Position numbers and translations under genes: made by a program
Notes under the pieces: generated by a model
Database searches by the model: none
What the model was told of the DNA's origin: nothing
Seen by the model: the letters and a program-made list of their open reading frames with translations, nothing else
NCBI GenBank assembly: GCA_049999725.1
Contig: JBNGIS010008908.1
Span: 1 to 25,159 of the forward strand
Source: Haplomitrium mnioides
Taxonomy: Eukaryota; Marchantiophyta; Haplomitriopsida; Calobryales
Reading direction: 5' to 3'
DNA length: 25,159 bases
Part shown: positions 19,367 through 25,159 of the stretch, piece after piece
Numbering within the stretch: position 1 is the stretch's first letter
Layout of the letters: every line of letters starts with the position of its first letter

Positions 19367-20130
19367 TCAAGCTCTATCCTCATCGGGTGGAATTGTCTCA
19401 TCTAAATCCAAAGGCTGTGCATCTGCAACTGCTAGAGAGTCATGTCGAGACTTTCCAATCCCAGATATTACGACAGAATCACCAGTAGCACCTCTAGTAC
19501 CAGGAGGAACAGGTTCCTTGTGGTGTGCATAAACTATCTATGGCTCAGTCACATCCGATGGCAAAGAAGCCATCGTCAAAACCCTCTGAGGAATGTAGAT
19601 AGACTAACGTCTATAATATTCCACTGCGATGCAATTTCGTATCAGCTTTAAAGCACAGACATGGCTTGTGCCCAACCCAGAGCAAAGATCTAAGATCCAA
19701 TCCGACTCTATTGACAAATGGTCGATGAAAAAATTGTAAAGAGCCTACGGCTTTTGATAAACATTGACAAGAGCATCATCTCCTGGGTGTTTAAGTTTGG
19801 CAAAAACTGCAAGACAACTAAAATCACTACGCATGATTTGTTGAAGAAGTCCTATCGCAGGAGCAAGTTGCAAATTAAAAAGCCTCATGCTCCTCTTCTT
19901 TCTTTTGTCCAGTAGCTGACAGTCCAATATTTGTGGGCATATGCGATTCTAGGACCACCAGAATGATGAATGTTGTTGTTGTCCCTATAAAAAGAAAAAT
20001 AAACAAATCAAACATTATAACCAAAGTACAAGAAAAGTAAAAAAGAGAAATAAAAAACTAAAAAAATCAAAGAATTACTTATCAAATGTTATGGTGGATT
20101 GCACAGCAAACTTCTAGATACAACTTGCTC
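19367..20130 (-). pseudogene. Beta-class DNA amino-methyltransferase pseudogene, copy 2 (inverted)
   Basis: Minus-strand homologue of the 3' half of 12704-13980. It starts within the exon equivalent to FDIVEDALQEVYY (about 20130-20083). An intron follows at about 20082-19985, with a mutated donor (ATAAGT) and a TATAG acceptor, in the same position as the copy 1 intron. Next come HHSGGPRIAYAHKYW, SYWTKE, MRLFNLQ, LVNVYQKP (about 19747-19770) and the better preserved motif I DWILDLCSGLGTSHVCALKL (19702 down), then NCIAVE (Glu at 19619-19621). The frame ends at TGA 19367-19369. The motif IV half is missing because a DUF7869 element adjoins near 20130. The two copies have independent stops and some independent sequence changes, so they are not a very recent duplication. 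It is non-functional. Confidence 0.75.
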
Positions 20131-22812
20131 AATAATTTTGCAAAATGGGAAGTTTATGACTACTACACAACTTATTTGAAAGAGAAAGATCCCCATTATA
20201 TTCTTAGTTTCTCAGGTTTTACAAAACATTGGACAACTCATTTTTCAAATGTAAAAATTCCAAAACGCAATAGATTTGTTGTTTGTGAAACATGCGACGA
20301 AATAAAATCTTTGCGAGAAAAATCTGTCTTGAAGTTCGACAAAGGTAATAAATTCTCTTCTCTTTTGACTCCTTTGGTTAATCCATCCTCTTTTTTCTAG
20401 ACTCAAAGCCTAGCTCTAGAGATGTTATGTTTTCTCAACTTAGAGCCAAAAGATATTTTTTTGGTGAAGTTATTTAGCAAAGAAGATTTGAGTCGAATAA
20501 TTCTTAGCAAGTTGAGTTGTAAGAAGAGAGACTTTGCTTGCATAGACTCTGTTGTTTTATATTTCAACTTTAACCTTGTCTACAGTCAAATAAAGCCAAA
20601 AAATGAATTTGATTCTTGTTGGTGACCTTAGCTTTGCAACAAGTTTTGTTTTTGTTCCTTTAAATGAAGAGCTTTTGTTAAAAAAAATTGAAAGAATTGT
20701 TTTTGTTGTTCGCAAATCCAATACGTGCATAGCATTTGTTCTTGTTTCTTTTAAAACTAGTCGTGACAACAGTCATAACAAGCCATGATATTGGTGTTGT
20801 TGTATTGGTTTTATGTATGCATATGTTTATTTGTTGTTTCTACTTATCCTAAACGCTCAGATGATGTATTCTGGTACCATTTGTTTGTAAATATTGTTTT
20901 TCTTTTCTTTTCGAAACAAATTTTCCTTTTTCTCAAATTGCCTAAAGTTTATTTTTAATCTTTTACAAGTGTTTTTTTTTCTACAAATTCAAATATTTCT
21001 TCAAAATGACTTGAATGTTTGTGGCACCTCAGGTTGTGTTTTGAAGTTATAAGTATCGACATATGTTTTACCGAACTACTTTTATATCCTTCGTGCTTTG
21101 TGATGATGCAATCAAATATAATCGCCAATTGTTTCTTCATCATGACCAAAAATTAAAAGAAAGATCAAAACTTGCAAAACATCAAAGAAAATGTCATGTC
21201 GATGGTCAAAGGTACTAGGAACTGTCATTGATGGAATGGATCAGAAGAAAACTGCTATTCCACACTTGCCATCACCACCAAAAAGCATTGAGAAAGATTG
21301 TTTGGTGGGTGTGCATGTTGTTGGTGCCTTAATATTCAATCATGCTCTTTCTTCGAGGGTCTTCTTAACGTATAGAAACTTGAGAAGCAATTCTAATTTG
21401 ACAACTATTGTGCTCAACAAAATATTATGTGACTTTGAATGCCCACTGCCTCCAACTTTGTATCTTCAGTTGGACAACACGACACGAGAGAATAAAAATT
21501 CTATCATGTTTGGATATCTTAGTCTCCTTATTACCAAGAATTTTTTTTCGAAAATTCAAGATGGGATTTCTCATGGTTGTCCATACTCATGATCAAATTG
21601 ATCAAATGTTCAACCTATTCTTGAAACGTTTAAAACATGTCAAAGCTTTCACGATTACGAGTCTTAGTGAAGCGCTTCAATTATGCTATAATCCTATACC
21701 TCATATGACTTTTTTGTCGAAAACTTGGGATTTCAAAATGCTTCTACAACAATATCGCTCTCTGGTTCAAAGAATACATGATATTACTTTTAATCAACAA
21801 TTCAAGTTCCAATTAAATAATTCTAAGACAAAGAGTTGGAGCAAATAGTTTTCAATTTTGGCTACTTGCGGACAGTATTTCTCAACTCAGATGCCTACAT
21901 GAAGTGGACAAAGAAATATTATGAAATCAAATGATCTCAAAAGGAAGAAAGAGAAGTAGATGCTGAGAAAGTGGTATTCTCAATAAGAGACAACATAAGT
22001 GAGAACTGCTATAAGTTCTTTAAAGATTCTGATATTCAATGGTGGAATGACTTTTTTCTTGCCCAACAAGAGTTGTGGCCTACAACCTTGAAAAAAAAAA
22101 GTTGACAACTCGAAGCAGAATTTACTTTTCCACCTTCACAACAATCAAATACTTGTAATGATTCTCAAAATGTTTATCTAGATTCTCAGCTTGATGCTCA
22201 ACATATAGAAGAAGATACATCGGTATAGCAAATGCTTTCTACATGTCGAGCAATCTATGATAGAGCACCTAGGCCGCGAGAAAGGACTCTTTTGCACAAT
22301 ACTCGATATGAGTATAAATTTGGCAATCTACATGAGTTGAAAGCTAGAATGTTTATTTTTGTTGTTGCATCTCTAAATCCAAAAAGCTGACCGTTTTGGA
22401 TTGCCAAAGTTCTCAAATTTTTGTCATTTGATGATGAAATACTCTAAACCCAAAAGGGGTGCGAGTTCAATAGTTTTCTTGTTTGATTGAAGATGCATTT
22501 TCTAGACAATACTCCCCATAAAAAATAGTAGCAACAAAAGGGAAATGCAAATCCAAGTTACATATTTATGTACTTGATGTGACACAAATCACGATTCCTT
22601 CTTTTGATTTTCTTCTTACCCAAAAAAACCAATTGAGTAAAACTACTCTAGCTACCATTAAAGCAAATCTATTTGAGTACAAAAGACAAAAAGCCCTCAA
22701 TCTTGAAATATGTCAAATAGATTCAATCATTGTCATTAACACTGAGATAGATCAAGCAAACCTTGATGAATCTTCTGAAGCTGAGTTCGAAGAAGTCGAG
22801 ACTAGTGACTAA
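20130..22812 (+). pseudogene. DUF7869-type (transposon-like) gene, 5'-truncated and interrupted
   Basis: The family is recognised from its hallmark core. Order: CETCDEIKSLREK (20289-20327); a break from a donor-like AAAG|GTAATAA (near 20343) to about 21085; FLHHDQKLKERSKLAKHQRK (about 21109-21168); IDGMDQKKTAIPH (21230-21265); LQLDNTTRENKN (about 21461-21496); a frameshift in a T-run near 21550; VVHTHDQIDQMFNLFLKRLK, where the family has VGHTHEDIDQ; DIQWWNDFF; CRAIYDRAPRP; PFWIAKVL (about 22391); and the C-terminal frame 22579-22812 with an acidic tail ESSEAEFEEVETSD. My recollection is that such proteins are common in mobile-element-rich genomes of plants, fungi and animals and may be nuclease-like; the activity is unproven. 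At least four frames are used and several stops are present. The roughly 700-bp break may be an intron or an insertion. Confidence 0.78.
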
Positions 22813-23311
22813 AGTCATTCAAGAATTTTGTTCAATATTTTGTATTTTCAAGTATATTGTAGTTTAATATTATTATTTTAAAAAGTACTTGAAAATCTTC
22901 TTAAACAACTTGTTGAAATTTTTTTCCAGCTTGAACTTTTGACTCTAAATCATTCCAAGTTGAATGTTATTCTATATAAATAAAACTTAAATCTATAGTT
23001 AATATTTTTATTTGCTTTGTAAAATATTTTCTTCTCCAAAATGTAAGTATTTTGTTTTCAACTTTATTGTTTTCTAAAAGATGTAAAACTTAAAAATTTA
23101 AGTGTTGTTTGACTCAGATAAAGAGTTTTGTACACGTTTCTACTTTTAGATTCCGAATTAGAAATCGAAATCTTTTGTGTCCCGAGAGTTTGTTGCAAAA
23201 AAAAAAAGAACGTTTATAGTTTACAATCTATATCCTGTTATGGATTGTATGCGACAATTATATTCACTCCTCCAAACTACTCTCATGTATGTATTAATAT
23301 CACAATATATC
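22813..23311. other. AT-rich, no recognisable gene
   Basis: Follows the DUF7869 stop and may hold its 3' region. A poly-A run lies near 23197-23208. A 66-codon frame at 23128-23328 shows no motif. Confidence 0.45.
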
Positions 23312-23925
23312 AATATACAAAGAGGTAAGGTTATAACTACCTCTTAACTAGACTAGGGTTAAGTTAACTAACTAGATAATAAACTAGGGTTAAGTACATA
23401 TTACAACACTCCCCCTTGATCGATGTATGAAAAAAAACTCGATCACAACATAAAATAAGTGCTAACCCTAGTATGATCCCCGCCTACTTTTGGGTTTGGT
23501 CTCATTAAAACCTTTCTTCTATCTCCAAGGGAAAGAGCTCCACAACCCTTACATATAAGAGGGGTCATCTAAAATAAATAAATAATTTTTTTTTTTAAAT
23601 GATGTAAAAGTTTATTCTATAGATATTCTAGAGGAGGATGAAATACCTAAAGAAAAAGAAAAATATAAACATTGTTGTGAATGTGCAGGCTCATTAGCTC
23701 ATTATATTATATCCTTACAATACAAATGTCTCCTACTTCTATATATATCTATGAGATATATAGAGGTAGTTAAAGGTTGGTGTAACCACCTCTTAACCTA
23801 ACTAGACTAGGGCTTAACTCTAATCAACTAAGGGTTAAGTTAGCTCACAACACTCCCCCTTGGTTGATGTAGAAGAGAACATCAACCACATGATGAGTGA
23901 GTAATACTAACCCTTATATGACTAG
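23312..23925 (+). repeat. Direct pair of a CTCCCCCTTG-containing repeat (LTR-like)
   Basis: Two related segments lie about 23312-23480 and 23756-23925. Each has AGAGGTAG/AGAGGTAA, then ACTACCTCTTAAC/ACCACCTCTTAAC, CTAGACTAGGGTTAA/GGCTTAA, AGGGTTAAGT, ACAACACTCCCCCTTG (23403 and 23847, 444 bp apart), TTGATGTA/CGATGTA and CTAACCCT. Between them lies ATTAAAACCTTTCTTC and TCCAAGGGAAAGAGC. This style resembles the ends of plant copia LTRs, but no internal domain adjoins and I cannot prove it. Confidence 0.6.
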
Positions 23926-23999
23926 GTAAACTGAGAACATTCAACAAACTGAATCTGATTGCGCATGCACTCCTTTTCAGTTCAATCGAAAATTCGTCG

Positions 24000-25159
24000 A
24001 AGATGGTGAAGAATCTTGAGAATTCTGAAAAATGCAATCTGCAATAGTCCTCCTTCGTTTCTTGATCAATCTTGATGATTCCACTCGGTACAGAGTCACA
24101 TTTGCTGGGCGACCTCCATTCCTGCCGTGGGTGACTCCAATTGTGCCTTGAATCTTCAATAATTTCAACTTCTCATATGCTCTTCATAGATTGGAAACAA
24201 TTATTTTTGTTCATTACTATTTTGTAGTTGGTGTTGAATTATCACTGTTGTAGAACTCCTGCGTCTTGAGTCTCCAAGCGGACAGAACAACGCAAATCGT
24301 AGCTGAACCAATGACGTAGCTGTTATAAGCGTGAGGCAGAATACGACAATTGCCAGCATCAAGCTTGCATTTCTTCCATCCATTGCTGTCATTCCAATCT
24401 CAACAATGCAGTAGATAATCTCTGTATTGTATTGGATTCATCACGCATATATCCAAGTACATTGTCGAACGACAGACTTTGCAAATTGTCATTTGTGCTT
24501 CTTTTAATTTCATGCTGCATGCAAGAACGTTTGCCCGCTGCTCAAAATAGAAGGGACATGCAATACCGAATATGAAATATATCATCCAGTTCAACCACAA
24601 CAACGAAGATTCATCATGAACTTAGCAGCCTCAATGTTACGTACATTTCACCACTTAATCGATCACTTGTTATCCCCTATTTCAAGATGGGAGTTACTGT
24701 AGTACCAGAAAATAACAAATTCTGTAATCTCCTTCTTGATCAATCTCTGCTGTCACACCCAACAGAACAAAGCATAAGACATGCAATGCAGGCAAGCTCG
24801 CAAGAGCTCTAATACGAGAGATCAATGGATCGAGAGAGCAGAAGTGTAGAACAAAAAAAAGAATGTCGACGAGCTGGAGATCTGAATGCGTGCGAACGCT
24901 GTTTTTCGATCCTCTGGCCATTGTTGCATTCGGATACCTCAACAGAATCGAAAAGGTTCAGGTTTTTGGTGCTTGAGTCGATCGACAACAGAAGTTGCAT
25001 GTATGTTGTTCTCGCACAAAAGAATCCCAAATTCTAAGAAAATTTCTGTGAAACTGTCCCAACCTCAGAGCAATTGAAACTATACACTCAACTTGTTTTC
25101 CAAACTCTTCCAAATCCTCTCATGGATTGTTAAATCGGTGGGCCCTCTTGCAGCTTCTC
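24000..25159. other. Unassigned stretch, less AT-rich than the rest by eye
   Basis: Several short frames exist on both strands, mostly minus (24168-23977, 24392-24201, 24603-24400, 24942-24694, 25030-24809) with one overlapping plus pair (24825-25037, 24886-25077). None shows a domain I recognise. The minus frame 24392-24201 has a hydrophobic N-terminal stretch (MLAIVVFCLTLITA) but no clear gene context. TTCTTGATCAATCT recurs near 24060 and 24730, hinting at a diverged internal repeat. It could be an LTR or leader of an unrecognised element, or host exons extending beyond the window. Confidence 0.4.

Noticed and set aside
20422-20788. Possible small genes inside the DUF7869 break
   Set aside because: Short, low-complexity, mutually overlapping frames with no motif.
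24809-25077. Overlapping frames on both strands at the right end
   Set aside because: Mutually antisense frames of similar length with no domain; none can be preferred, so the region is left unassigned.

Overview
The window looks like plant nuclear DNA. It is AT-rich and gene-poor, with spliceosomal introns of about 85-110 bp, a Ty3/gypsy and a Ty1/copia retroelement, a plant A-type cytochrome P450 relic and a protein disulfide isomerase relic. A DUF7869-type element gene and a beta-class DNA amino-methyltransferase relic lean towards a seed-free land plant (moss, liverwort, fern or lycophyte). That placement is an inference with low confidence. I see no intact host gene, tRNA or rRNA.

Layout. 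1-660: repeat block A, an AT-rich flank plus a 25-bp-period array of ATGCGCGCAT-like palindromes. 1129-2384 (-): decayed P450. 2740-3380: TTGCAA-rich stretch. 3814-3896: isolated palindrome units. 4848-6109 (-): five-exon remnant of the C-terminal thioredoxin domain of a PDI. 6490-7555: repeat block D. 7675-8204: TATA-like box and a broken first-exon-like reading frame. 8205-12279: Ty3/gypsy element with 5' LTR, PBS, gag and pol, truncated inside integrase. 12362-12590: 24-bp-period array. 12704-13980 (+): beta-class methyltransferase pseudogene. 14261-14829: repeat block B. 14829-15240: minisatellite. 16027-18330: Ty1/copia gag-pol remnant ending inside reverse transcriptase. 18373-19170: repeat block C. 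19367-20130 (-): second methyltransferase pseudogene. 20130-22812 (+): 5'-truncated DUF7869 gene. 23312-23925: duplicated repeat containing the ACAACACTCCCCCTTG motif. 24000-25159: unassigned sequence, less AT-rich by eye.

Main observation. Two inverted copies of one composite unit lie about 4.4 kb apart: methyltransferase gene, then a shared 3' spacer, a palindrome array, an AT-rich flank, and an end at CAAAGTAGYGGTT. The units are about 12704-14829 (+) and 20130-18373 (-). Two further copies of the array-plus-flank part (A and D) lie beside the P450 and PDI fragments. The family may therefore be a mobile or segmentally amplified element that carries or captures intron-containing gene pieces. 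The array units are strictly alternating purine-pyrimidine, and their variants are mostly CpG to TpG/CpA changes. Many premature stops in the window can be explained by C:G to T:A changes (W or Q codons to stop), and the gypsy RT catalytic Asp-Asp has become Asn-Asn. Together this suggests a heavily cytosine-methylated, silenced region decaying by deamination.
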